A model generated the notes under the pieces. The model searched no databases. It saw only the letters and a list, made by a program, of their open reading frames with translations, and had not been told where the DNA came from. Below are positions 55,573 through 63,398 of a DNA stretch of 64,000 nt, piece after piece. The translations under genes and the position numbers were made by a program. The stretch is from Pontibacillus yanchengensis Y32 (GTDB taxonomy: Bacteria > Bacillota > Bacilli > Bacillales > BH030062), in the NCBI RefSeq assembly GCF_000770635.1, contig NZ_AVBF01000007.1, positions 1-64,000 on the forward strand. Direction: 5' to 3'. How positions within the stretch are numbered: the first letter of the stretch is position 1; each line of letters starts with the position of its first letter.

Positions 55573-57198
55573 ATGGCTCAGCGCAAAAGACTTGGAGATT
55601 TATTAAAGGAAGCAGGGCTTATTTCGGAAAATCAAATAAATGAGACAATTACTACGAAAAGAGAAGAGCAAAAATTAGGGGATGCTCTGCTAGAAAAAGG
55701 ATATATTACAGAGCAACAATTAATTGAAGTTCTAGAATTTCAATTAGGTATTCCTCATATATCTATATATCAGTATCCAATAGATCCTAGTATTATTAAT
55801 ATAGTACCAAAAGAATTTGCACAACGTAATACTTTAATGCCATTAAATAAAGAAGATGATCATTTAATTGTTGCCATGAATGATCCAATGGATTACTATG
55901 CTATTGATGATTTAAAGATATCAACTGGCTTTCAAATATCACCAGTTATTGCAACGAAAGATGAAATTTTGCAAACAATTAACAAACAATATAATTTGAA
56001 GGATGAAAATTTAGAAGATGATATAACTGATGATCCGAACGATGCACCAGCTATTCGTTTGATTAATCAAATACTACAAGCAGGAGTACAATTAAAAGCT
56101 AGTGATATACATATTGATCCACAGGAAACAAAAGTGATTATACGCTATCGTATTGACGGAGTTCTTCGAACAGAGAGGACTTTGCCTAAATCCTTTCAGA
56201 ATTCTATCATAGCTAGAGTGAAAATAATGGCAAATTTGAATATTACGGAAGCAAGATTGCCTCAAGATGGTCGTACCAAAACTACTTTTGATAGAAAACC
56301 AATTGATTTACGTATTTCTACTCTTCCTACAGTTTATGGTGAAAAAATTGTTATTCGAATATTGGATTTAGGAAGTGCACTTACGAAAATATCTGAGTTA
56401 GGCTTTAATAAAATAAATGATAAAAGTTATCAAGATTTACTGAATCAATCTTCTGGTCTGATTTTAATAACAGGTCCGACGGGTTCTGGTAAATCTTCAA
56501 CATTATATGCATCTTTAAATTATTTGAATACAGATGATGTGAATATTATCACTATTGAAGATCCGGTGGAATATCAAATTGAAGGTATTAATCAAATGCA
56601 GGTTAACAACGGAGTAGGATTAACATTCTCAAAAGGGCTTAGATCTATTCTTCGACAAGATCCAAATATAGTAATGGTTGGAGAGATTAGAGATTCTGAA
56701 ACAGCTGAAATTGCAATTAGAGCTTCGTTGACAGGACATTTAGTATTCAGTACATTGCATACGAATAGTGCAATTGCAACCATTCCTAGACTATTTGACA
56801 TGGAGGTTGAACCATATTTGGTGGTATCTTCCCTTTCTGGAATTGTTGCTCAAAGATTAGTAAGGAAAATTTGTAGAGACTGTAAAACTGAATATACCCC
56901 TACTGATATGGAACATCAACATTTTAATAAGCGTGGTTTAAAAGTAGACAAGATATATAAAGGAAAAGGCTGCAACAGTTGTCAAGGAACGGGATATAAA
57001 GGTCGGATGGCAATTCAAGAAATATTGGTAATTGATGATACGATCAGAACAATGATGATGAATTACAACTCCATTAATGATATTCAAAGTTACGCATGGA
57101 AAAATGGTATGATTTTTCTAGTTGATGATGGTCTCTTGAAGGTGAAGCAAGGGCATACATCAATTGAAGAAGTATTAAGAGTTGCCCAAAGTAGTTAG
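55573..57198 (+). CDS. pilB: Type IV pilus extension ATPase PilB
   Basis: A 541-residue GspE/PilB-family motor that powers pilus extension. The N-terminal MshEN domain (1-140) holds two tandem motifs: RLGDLLKEAG from residue 6 and KLGDALLEKG from residue 34, the second ending in Q57, exactly in the spacing of cyclic-di-GMP-binding MshEN repeats. The ATPase core has Walker A GPTGSGKS (301-308), the Asp box IITIEDPVEY, Walker B RQDPNIVMVGEIRD and the His box TGHLVFSTLHTN. Four zinc cysteines are at C434, C437, C467 and C470. A GAGGTGG site precedes the ATG. pilT follows after 15 bases. Confidence 0.94.
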   Translation: MAQRKRLGDLLKEAGLISENQINETITTKREEQKLGDALLEKGYITEQQLIEVLEFQLGIPHISIYQYPIDPSIINIVPKEFAQRNTLMPLNKEDDHLIVAMNDPMDYYAIDDLKISTGFQISPVIATKDEILQTINKQYNLKDENLEDDITDDPNDAPAIRLINQILQAGVQLKASDIHIDPQETKVIIRYRIDGVLRTERTLPKSFQNSIIARVKIMANLNITEARLPQDGRTKTTFDRKPIDLRISTLPTVYGEKIVIRILDLGSALTKISELGFNKINDKSYQDLLNQSSGLILITGPTGSGKSSTLYASLNYLNTDDVNIITIEDPVEYQIEGINQMQVNNGVGLTFSKGLRSILRQDPNIVMVGEIRDSETAEIAIRASLTGHLVFSTLHTNSAIATIPRLFDMEVEPYLVVSSLSGIVAQRLVRKICRDCKTEYTPTDMEHQHFNKRGLKVDKIYKGKGCNSCQGTGYKGRMAIQEILVIDDTIRTMMMNYNSINDIQSYAWKNGMIFLVDDGLLKVKQGHTSIEEVLRVAQSS

Positions 57199-57213
57199 GA
57201 GGTCAAGAAGATT

Positions 57214-58254
57214 ATGAAAGAACGTTTCGATATGTTATTACAACACGCGTTTGAGTTAGAAGCTTCTGATGTTCATTTAACTGTAGGGATGCCTCCTGTT
57301 CTTAGAGTACATGGAGATTTAAAGCAATATGGAAAAGAGAACCTAACCCCTGCAATTACAAAAGGAATGGCAGAAGCTATATTATCAGATTCGTTATTTG
57401 AAAAATTTGAGAAGAATGGTGAGATTGATTTTTCATATGGTATTTCAGGTGTTTCACGATTTAGAATTAACGCGTATCACCAACGTAACTGCATATCTTT
57501 AGCAGTAAGGGTGGTTCCAACTAGTATTCCTACAATAGATGAGTTACAAATGCCAGAGGTAGTTAAAAACATTTCAAAAAAACCCCAAGGATTGGTGCTA
57601 GTAACTGGTCCAACAGGTAGTGGAAAATCAACCACATTAGCTTCAATGATTGACTACATGAATCAAACAGAGCGTAAACACATTATCACCCTCGAGGATC
57701 CTATTGAGTATTTACATTCGCACAGATACTGTATTATCGATCAACGGGAGATTGGATTAGATACAAAGAACTTTTCGAATGGTTTAAGAGCCTGTCTTCG
57801 ACAAGATCCAGATGTCATTTTGGTAGGTGAAATGCGAGACTTAGAGACCATATCTACTGCCATAACTGCAGCTGAAACTGGTCACTTAGTTTTAGGTACT
57901 TTACATACAACGGATGCAGCAGCGACTATTGATAGAATTATAGACGTTTTTCCTCCTAATCAACAGCCTCAAGTTCGAATCCAACTTGCTAGTGTTTTAC
58001 AGGCTATTATCTCGCAACGATTATTTCAAAAATCTGATAGAAAGGGAAGGAGAGCAGCTACAGAAATACTAATAAATAATTCTGCAATTAAAAATTTAAT
58101 TCGAAATGAGAAAATACACCAGGTACCTAATATAATGCAAACCTCTAAGGCACAAGGAATGCACACATTAGAAATGTCTGTTAGAAATCTTCTAGAAGCA
58201 GAAGTTATAACAGAAGAATTTGCTGCTCCTTACATAGAAAAGAGGAATTTGTAG
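57214..58254 (+). CDS. pilT: Type IV pilus retraction ATPase PilT
   Basis: A 346-residue motor that drives pilus retraction and hence twitching and DNA or surface pulling. The N-terminal part has the PilT features EASDVHLTVGMPPVLRV. The ATPase domain has Walker A GPTGSGKS (132-139), Walker B LRQDPDVILVGEMRD and the His box TGHLVLGTLHTTDA. The PilT-specific AIKNLIRNEKIHQ near the C-terminus separates it from extension ATPases. It is 1 base from pilC and 15 from pilB, so the three are co-transcribed. Confidence 0.95.
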   Translation: MKERFDMLLQHAFELEASDVHLTVGMPPVLRVHGDLKQYGKENLTPAITKGMAEAILSDSLFEKFEKNGEIDFSYGISGVSRFRINAYHQRNCISLAVRVVPTSIPTIDELQMPEVVKNISKKPQGLVLVTGPTGSGKSTTLASMIDYMNQTERKHIITLEDPIEYLHSHRYCIIDQREIGLDTKNFSNGLRACLRQDPDVILVGEMRDLETISTAITAAETGHLVLGTLHTTDAAATIDRIIDVFPPNQQPQVRIQLASVLQAIISQRLFQKSDRKGRRAATEILINNSAIKNLIRNEKIHQVPNIMQTSKAQGMHTLEMSVRNLLEAEVITEEFAAPYIEKRNL

Positions 58255-58255
58255 C

Positions 58256-59461
58256 ATGGCTTATTACCGTTACAAGGCAAGAAACAAGAAGGGGCTGCAC
58301 AAGGAAGGAAAGTTAAAGGCTGAATCAAAACGTGACGCTATAGAGCAACTTAAAGTGGACGGTTTATCAGTTATTTCTATTAAAGAATTAAATAGCATCC
58401 TTTATAAAGAAATTCAAATAGGTAATGCAGTAAAGTCAAAAGACTTTGTAATCTATTTGAGGCAGTTTTCTACACTTATTGAGTCAGGAGTCTCAATAGT
58501 TCAATCCACATCTATCTTAGCTCAACAATCAACCAATAAAGCATTAAAAAGTGCATTAAATGATATTTTTAAAAGATTAGAGAGTGGGCAGCCATTTTCT
58601 GATTCAGCTGAGCAACATTCTAAAATATTCCCTCCATTATTTATTAATATGGTTCGTGCAGGTGAAGCAGGAGGAAATATTGATGAAGTTCTAGACCAAA
58701 TGGCTGAATATTATGAGAAACAAAACGAGACTCGTCAAAAAGTGATTTCAGCATTAACTTATCCATGTATAGTTTTATTTATAGCAGTAGGAATTATCAT
58801 TTTTCTATTGAGTTCTGTGGTACCTCAATTCAAACAAATGTTTGAATCAATGGGAGGGGAATTACCTGTTATAACAAAATTTATCTTTACATTAGGGCAA
58901 TTAACTCAATCTGTATGGTGGCTTTTGATATTAATTCCTTTGATTCTAATATTAACTTTGAATTATATTAAACAAGTTGACACTATTGCATACCGAATGG
59001 ATTTTTTGAAGTTAAAGATACCAATTTTTGGATCTTTAATTCAAAAGGCTGCATTAGTTAGAATGACGAGAACATTAAGCTCGTTATTTCATAGTTCAGT
59101 TCCAATTTTAGATTCTGTACGTATTACTGAACGTGTAGTAGAAAATAAAATTATTGAGAAAGTTCTAATTCAGTCTAGGAGTGAATTAGAAAAAGGGGAG
59201 TCAATGGCAAAACCTTTTGAAAGTCATTGGATTTTCCCGCCTCTTGTTACACAGATGATAGCTTTAGGAGAACAAACTGGTTCACTAGATAAGATGTTAA
59301 AAAAAATTGCTGATTTCTATGAACAAGAATTAGATCATACAACAGATCGATTAAAAACACTTCTTGAACCGGTGATGATAACATTTCTAGCTGTCATCGT
59401 AGGTACAATAGTAGCATCGATAGCTATTCCTATGTTTTCAATCTTTGAGCAGATTCAATAA
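58256..59461 (+). CDS. pilC: Type IV pilus inner-membrane platform protein PilC
   Basis: A 401-residue GspF-family protein, the membrane platform on which the motors act. It begins YYRYKARNKKGLHKEGKLKA and has the two repeated cytoplasmic GspF domains (about 65-190 and 265-390; FVIYLRQFSTLIESGVSIVQ and ALVRMTRTLSSLFHSSVPIL). Each is followed by hydrophobic segments, with about three membrane helices in all. The start is ATG 1 base after pilT. It ends the first sub-block of the operon. Confidence 0.94.
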   Translation: MAYYRYKARNKKGLHKEGKLKAESKRDAIEQLKVDGLSVISIKELNSILYKEIQIGNAVKSKDFVIYLRQFSTLIESGVSIVQSTSILAQQSTNKALKSALNDIFKRLESGQPFSDSAEQHSKIFPPLFINMVRAGEAGGNIDEVLDQMAEYYEKQNETRQKVISALTYPCIVLFIAVGIIIFLLSSVVPQFKQMFESMGGELPVITKFIFTLGQLTQSVWWLLILIPLILILTLNYIKQVDTIAYRMDFLKLKIPIFGSLIQKAALVRMTRTLSSLFHSSVPILDSVRITERVVENKIIEKVLIQSRSELEKGESMAKPFESHWIFPPLVTQMIALGEQTGSLDKMLKKIADFYEQELDHTTDRLKTLLEPVMITFLAVIVGTIVASIAIPMFSIFEQIQ

Positions 59462-59530
59462 ATGAGCCTAAAATACTACAATAAATGAAGTCGAATTAAT
59501 GAAGAATTTGTAAAATGATATATATTATGG

Positions 59531-59559
59531 TTGGTATATACGATAAAATGAAATATAAT
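59531..59559 (+). promoter_or_regulatory. Internal promoter before the pilin gene
   Basis: TTGGTA (59531-59536) and TATAAT (59554-59559) are 17 bases apart. It gives a leader of about 100 bases that contains GTTGTAA facing TTACAAC near 59595. Extra expression of the major pilin subunit relative to the machinery would be expected. Confidence 0.6.
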
Positions 59560-59663
59560 GGTGTTGGGTCATGAGCAATAAGTTTCATAGTGGTTGTAAT
59601 TTACAACTATTGAATAATCCTAATGACCTTGTACCGATATAATTAAAAAGGGGAGAAAATTAG

Positions 59664-60089
59664 ATGTTTAATAACTTTAGGAAAAGATTATCTAATGAAA
59701 AAGGTTTTACACTCGTAGAACTATTAGCTGTTATTGTTATTTTAGGTATAATCGCTGCGATTGCTGTACCTGCTATTGGTAATATAATCGGAGATACCAA
59801 AAAAGAAGCACATGTCTCTAATGCTCAAAGTATGATTGAAGCAGCTCGTTTAGCTCATACAACTGATGATCCTGATCTTAGCTCACCATATACACTTAGT
59901 GAATTGGTTGAACAAGGTTACTTAGATAGTATGCCAGGACATCCTGATAGTGGAAGCTATGATGGAGAAACGAGCACAGTTACGGTTACCGAGAATACTT
60001 CTAGTGGTGGTATAACATATTCAGTTTCTCTTAATGATGGAGAAGGTGAGGTTGCTTCTGGTGAAAAGGGTGAGGTAAGCGCTCAATAA
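59664..60089 (+). CDS. pilA: Type IV prepilin (major pilin candidate)
   Basis: A 141-residue type IV pilin. The positively charged leader of 14 residues ends in Gly, followed by FTLVELLAVIVILGIIA, so peptidase cleavage leaves N-terminal Phe with the conserved Glu at position 5. The long hydrophobic helix extends to about residue 48. The C-terminal head is acidic, Ser/Thr/Gly-rich, lacks cysteines and has a GSYDGETSTVTVT strand region. An AAGGGGAGA site precedes the ATG. It is the only prepilin that I can find in the window. Confidence 0.93.
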   Translation: MFNNFRKRLSNEKGFTLVELLAVIVILGIIAAIAVPAIGNIIGDTKKEAHVSNAQSMIEAARLAHTTDDPDLSSPYTLSELVEQGYLDSMPGHPDSGSYDGETSTVTVTENTSSGGITYSVSLNDGEGEVASGEKGEVSAQ

Positions 60090-60112
60090 TACTATAAATC
60101 AGGAGATACAAA

Positions 60113-60871
60113 ATGATACAAATAATACCAATTCATCTGTTTATTTTAGGTTTAATACTTGGCTCCTTTTATAATGTGATTGGCCTTCGGGTTCCTAAAT
60201 CCGAAGGCTTCTTTACTTCTAGATCAAGTTGCCCTTATTGTGGAAAAAGTTTAAAATGGTTTGAATTAATCCCTGTTGTATCTTTCTTTTTGCAGAGAGG
60301 TGAATGCAGGTCTTGTAATAAATCAATATCTATATTATATCCTTTTGTTGAAGTGTGTACGTCTTTCTTATTTGTTAGTAGTTTATATGTGTTCGGATGG
60401 TCAATTGAATTGATTGTTTCTCTTCTCTTTATTTCTTTAAGTATGATTATATTTGTATCAGACATAAAGTATATGGTGATTCCAGATAGTGTACTACTCT
60501 TTTTTCTTCCTTTCTTCTTAGTACTCCGTATTTTCAACCCTCTCCAACCCTGGTATGACTCGATTTTAGGAGCTATCGTAGGTGTAGTATTACTTGCTAT
60601 CATAATTATTATTAGTAAAGGTGGAATGGGTGCTGGGGATATGAAATTTTTTGGATTAATCGGTATTGTATTAGGAGTTAAAAAAACATTATTATCTTTT
60701 TTTCTCTCTACTCTTACAGGAGCCGTTGTAAGTGGTATATTATTAGGTGTAGGAATAATTGAGAGGAATAACCCAATTCCCTTTGGACCATATATTATTG
60801 TAGGAGCTATTATGGCTCATTTTTTTGGTGATGAGATAATTCATTGGTATATAAGTATTGTTATTAGGTGA
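60113..60871 (+). CDS. pilD: Prepilin leader peptidase and methylase
   Basis: This 252-residue polytopic membrane aspartyl protease cleaves and methylates prepilins. The catalytic aspartates are D117 (in VSDIKYMVIPD) and D176 (in GAGDMKFFG). The N-terminal methylase loop has two CXXC pairs (C40/C43 and C65/C68), and LGSFYNVIGLRVP is typical. About seven membrane helices can be traced. In B. subtilis the equivalent gene comC sits alone at this place. It would process the pilA product here and probably the competence pseudopilins as well. Its stop overlaps a GTG in the next gene. Confidence 0.94.
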   Translation: MIQIIPIHLFILGLILGSFYNVIGLRVPKSEGFFTSRSSCPYCGKSLKWFELIPVVSFFLQRGECRSCNKSISILYPFVEVCTSFLFVSSLYVFGWSIELIVSLLFISLSMIIFVSDIKYMVIPDSVLLFFLPFFLVLRIFNPLQPWYDSILGAIVGVVLLAIIIIISKGGMGAGDMKFFGLIGIVLGVKKTLLSFFLSTLTGAVVSGILLGVGIIERNNPIPFGPYIIVGAIMAHFFGDEIIHWYISIVIR

Positions 60872-60879
60872 GGGATAAG

Positions 60880-61863
60880 ATGCGCTTTTCATTAAAACCT
60901 GGTAAACATCGAGTGAATTTAGTTATTAAAGACCATGTGATTCGATTTAGTTATACAAATAGTCCAGCAGAGTTAGATGACTTGGATTATTTTGGGGTTC
61001 AGACACTCCCAAAAGGTGTAATAAAAGAGGGGAAAATACTAGATTCTCAAACGTTAATGTCTATTATTGAACAATTAGTAGACACCTATAATTGGAAAAA
61101 AGACAAATTATATTTTTGTCTTCCTGATGCTTCTGTTGTTATAAGAACCTATCAGATTCCTGTTGATATAGAAAAAGATGAGATTAAGGGTTACTTATAT
61201 ATGAAGTTAGGGGATGATCTTCATCTCCCTTTCGACGACCCTATTTTTGACTATCAATTTTTACATAAAGATGAAAACATGAATCATATCTTATTATTTG
61301 CATATCCAGAGCAACAAATTCGAATTTATGAATCTATTTTTGAAGAAACAAAATTAAGAGCAAAAGTAGCTGATCTATCTTCATTGTCTATCTACCGTTT
61401 ATATAATCAAAGTAATCCAAATAAGGAAGATGAACACCTTTTATCATTGCAATGGAATGTAGACGGATGCGTCTTGACAGTTTTTCGAAAAGGTAGGCCA
61501 GAATTTATTCGACATATGAAGAACCCTCTAGATATAGAATCATTTAAAAAAGCTACTGTTGATTCATTCAGATTCGAATGGTATGGACCACAGGAAGATT
61601 TAAATGCTTATATCCAAGATCAGTTGATGGAAGTTCAACGCGTTATGGACTTTTATCGGTATTCTGTCATGAAGGGGGATGCAGGAATAACAAAGATATT
61701 ACTGAGTGGTGATTTTTCAGAACTTACTTATGTATATTCAGAGTGTACAGAAAGGTTCTCCATCCCCATTGAGCTTTTAAGGTTGCATGATATTCATACT
61801 AAAAGTGGGGAGCGACTCCCAGATCAATTTGCAGAAGTAGCAGGGCTCTCACTCAAAGAGTAA
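60880..61863 (+). CDS. pilM: Type IV pilus assembly protein PilM (divergent)
   Basis: A 327-residue protein with the size and position of the actin-like PilM, which links the motor side to PilN. The middle resembles PilM (YFCLPDASVVIRTYQIPVDI and YLYMKLGDDLHLPFDDPIFDY). The usual first phosphate motif (GIDIG-type) is missing from the N-terminus, and the later ILLSGDFSEL takes the place of the glycine-rich second motif. Nucleotide binding is therefore doubtful. The ATG at 60880 follows GAGGG; a GTG at 60868 is the alternative. Confidence 0.8.
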   Translation: MRFSLKPGKHRVNLVIKDHVIRFSYTNSPAELDDLDYFGVQTLPKGVIKEGKILDSQTLMSIIEQLVDTYNWKKDKLYFCLPDASVVIRTYQIPVDIEKDEIKGYLYMKLGDDLHLPFDDPIFDYQFLHKDENMNHILLFAYPEQQIRIYESIFEETKLRAKVADLSSLSIYRLYNQSNPNKEDEHLLSLQWNVDGCVLTVFRKGRPEFIRHMKNPLDIESFKKATVDSFRFEWYGPQEDLNAYIQDQLMEVQRVMDFYRYSVMKGDAGITKILLSGDFSELTYVYSECTERFSIPIELLRLHDIHTKSGERLPDQFAEVAGLSLKE

Positions 61864-61898
61864 AAAGCTCCTTCAATTTATATGAGGAGAATTAAACT

Positions 61899-62477
61899 AT
61901 GGTAGAGATAAATCTTTTAGAAGAAAAAGAAAAAAGGAATATCGTTCCCTACCTTCTCGCTATACTTAGTTTATTATTATTAATTGGAGTATTAAGTCAA
62001 GTATATTTTAAGCAACAACACCTTTTAGAGAAAAAAACAATATCTGAGAATAAAATTACAAATCTCAAAGAACAACAACAAACATTGCAGCAAACCAACA
62101 AAAATAATATTCAAGTTGCAAGAGAAGAGTTGACTAAAAAAGCCTCTCAACTAGAAAATCAACTATTTCCCTCTGTAGATTTGTTAAAAAGACTAATTAC
62201 TTTATTACCAAAAGAAGGCTATTTTGTTACATATTCATATATAGGTGATGGTACTGTAAATGTAAAGATTCAATTTGAAAGTATGCAACAAATTGCAAAC
62301 TATACAAATGCATTAGAAGAAGAGAGTTATATAGAAGGTTTGCTTATAAATATGAATGCTGAAGAAGTTACAGCAAGCCAAAATAATACTAATATTTTAC
62401 CTCGTTATTTTGCGACTTTTGAGTTTCTAGTTATTGAAGATAAGTGGGAGAAGGAGTTTGGTGAGAGTGAAATTTGA
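61899..62477 (+). CDS. pilN: Type IV pilus assembly protein PilN
   Basis: A 192-residue single-pass membrane protein. The cytoplasmic start EINLLEEKEKRN is the conserved PilM-binding segment of PilN. One membrane helix (15-34, IVPYLLAILSLLLLIGVLSQ) is followed by a coiled coil rich in Gln and Lys (36-90) and a ferredoxin-like outer domain (about 105-180). An AGGAG site precedes the ATG. The end overlaps pilO. Confidence 0.9.
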   Translation: MVEINLLEEKEKRNIVPYLLAILSLLLLIGVLSQVYFKQQHLLEKKTISENKITNLKEQQQTLQQTNKNNIQVAREELTKKASQLENQLFPSVDLLKRLITLLPKEGYFVTYSYIGDGTVNVKIQFESMQQIANYTNALEEESYIEGLLINMNAEEVTASQNNTNILPRYFATFEFLVIEDKWEKEFGESEI

Positions 62478-63201
62478 ATGGAAGAGACAGCATATCATTA
62501 TACTAACACTTCTTTTATTATTAACTATCGTCTCCTATACATTCACTCATAGACATTTTATAAACCCCATTGAGGAAGAAGTTAAACAAGTGAAAGATTC
62601 ATTAGAATCTGAAAAGAAAATCCTAACAGCATTAAGAGATAAAAAAGTGAAGGGAAATTCATTTAATACCTCCCAAGACACCCAAAGTAAATTACCAGTT
62701 CTTCCTGTGATAGATCAATTTTTTATGGCATTAGAAAGAGCTGAGAATATATCCAATAGCGTAGTTATGGGTTTTACGCAACAAGGTACGAGTGAATTCG
62801 ACTTATCATCCAATGAGGATAGTGATATGACTGATGACGAAAATGATTCTGATGATATAGTTAAAGAAAATGACTCAGAAGTAGTAAAGAGTAAAGACAC
62901 TCCTTCGGTTGATGAAGCTATACAAGTAAATCAAATGGCTTTTCAAATTAATGTTCAATCTCCCCAATTCGGTGATTTGTTAACTTTTTTAGAGGAACTA
63001 AAAAATATACCGCGCATTATAGATGTAAATACCATTGAATTTGAGGATGAAATGACCTCCGATGAAGAAACAGATATGCTAAAATACACTATAGTTGTTT
63101 CTACCTTTTATGATGAAGGTAATTCAATTCTAAAAGATGAAATACCACAGTATCATTATGAGCCTTCTGCAGATAAAAAAAACCCTTTATTACCAGATTA
63201 A
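62461..63201 (+). CDS. pilO: Type IV pilus assembly protein PilO
   Basis: A PilO-type protein of about 246 residues. Residues about 6-28 form the single membrane helix (IIILTLLLLLTIVSYTF). A short coiled coil (35-65) is followed by an unusual acidic stretch (about 110-150, for example EDSDMTDDENDSDDIV) and an outer domain (155-225) with LLTFLEELKNIPRIIDVNTIEF, which is typical of PilO. The start is uncertain between GTG 62461 and GTG 62467; AAGGAG lies at 62451. It overlaps pilN and is the last pilus gene before a strong terminator. Confidence 0.87.
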   Translation: MRVKFEWKRQHIIILTLLLLLTIVSYTFTHRHFINPIEEEVKQVKDSLESEKKILTALRDKKVKGNSFNTSQDTQSKLPVLPVIDQFFMALERAENISNSVVMGFTQQGTSEFDLSSNEDSDMTDDENDSDDIVKENDSEVVKSKDTPSVDEAIQVNQMAFQINVQSPQFGDLLTFLEELKNIPRIIDVNTIEFEDEMTSDEETDMLKYTIVVSTFYDEGNSILKDEIPQYHYEPSADKKNPLLPD

Positions 63202-63225
63202 ACTGAATATAGCATTAAATAATTT

Positions 63226-63266
63226 AAATAAACTCTACTCTTATTAAATAAGAGTAGAGTTTATTT
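63226..63266. terminator. Terminator ending the pilus operon
   Basis: AAATAAACTCTACTCTTATT and its exact complement flank a single A, giving a 20-bp perfect stem with T-rich ends on both sides. It works in principle in either direction. Confidence 0.88.
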
Positions 63267-63398
63267 ACGTAAATGTATGTATGGATTTTATGCCATTCCT
63301 TGCCGAAAAGAGAAGAATGGTAGATGACAAAACTCGTCTTTCTTTTCTCGGAGGTTGTGATAGGGTTAAACAAACCTAGTGAGAAAAGAGGGAAAGGC

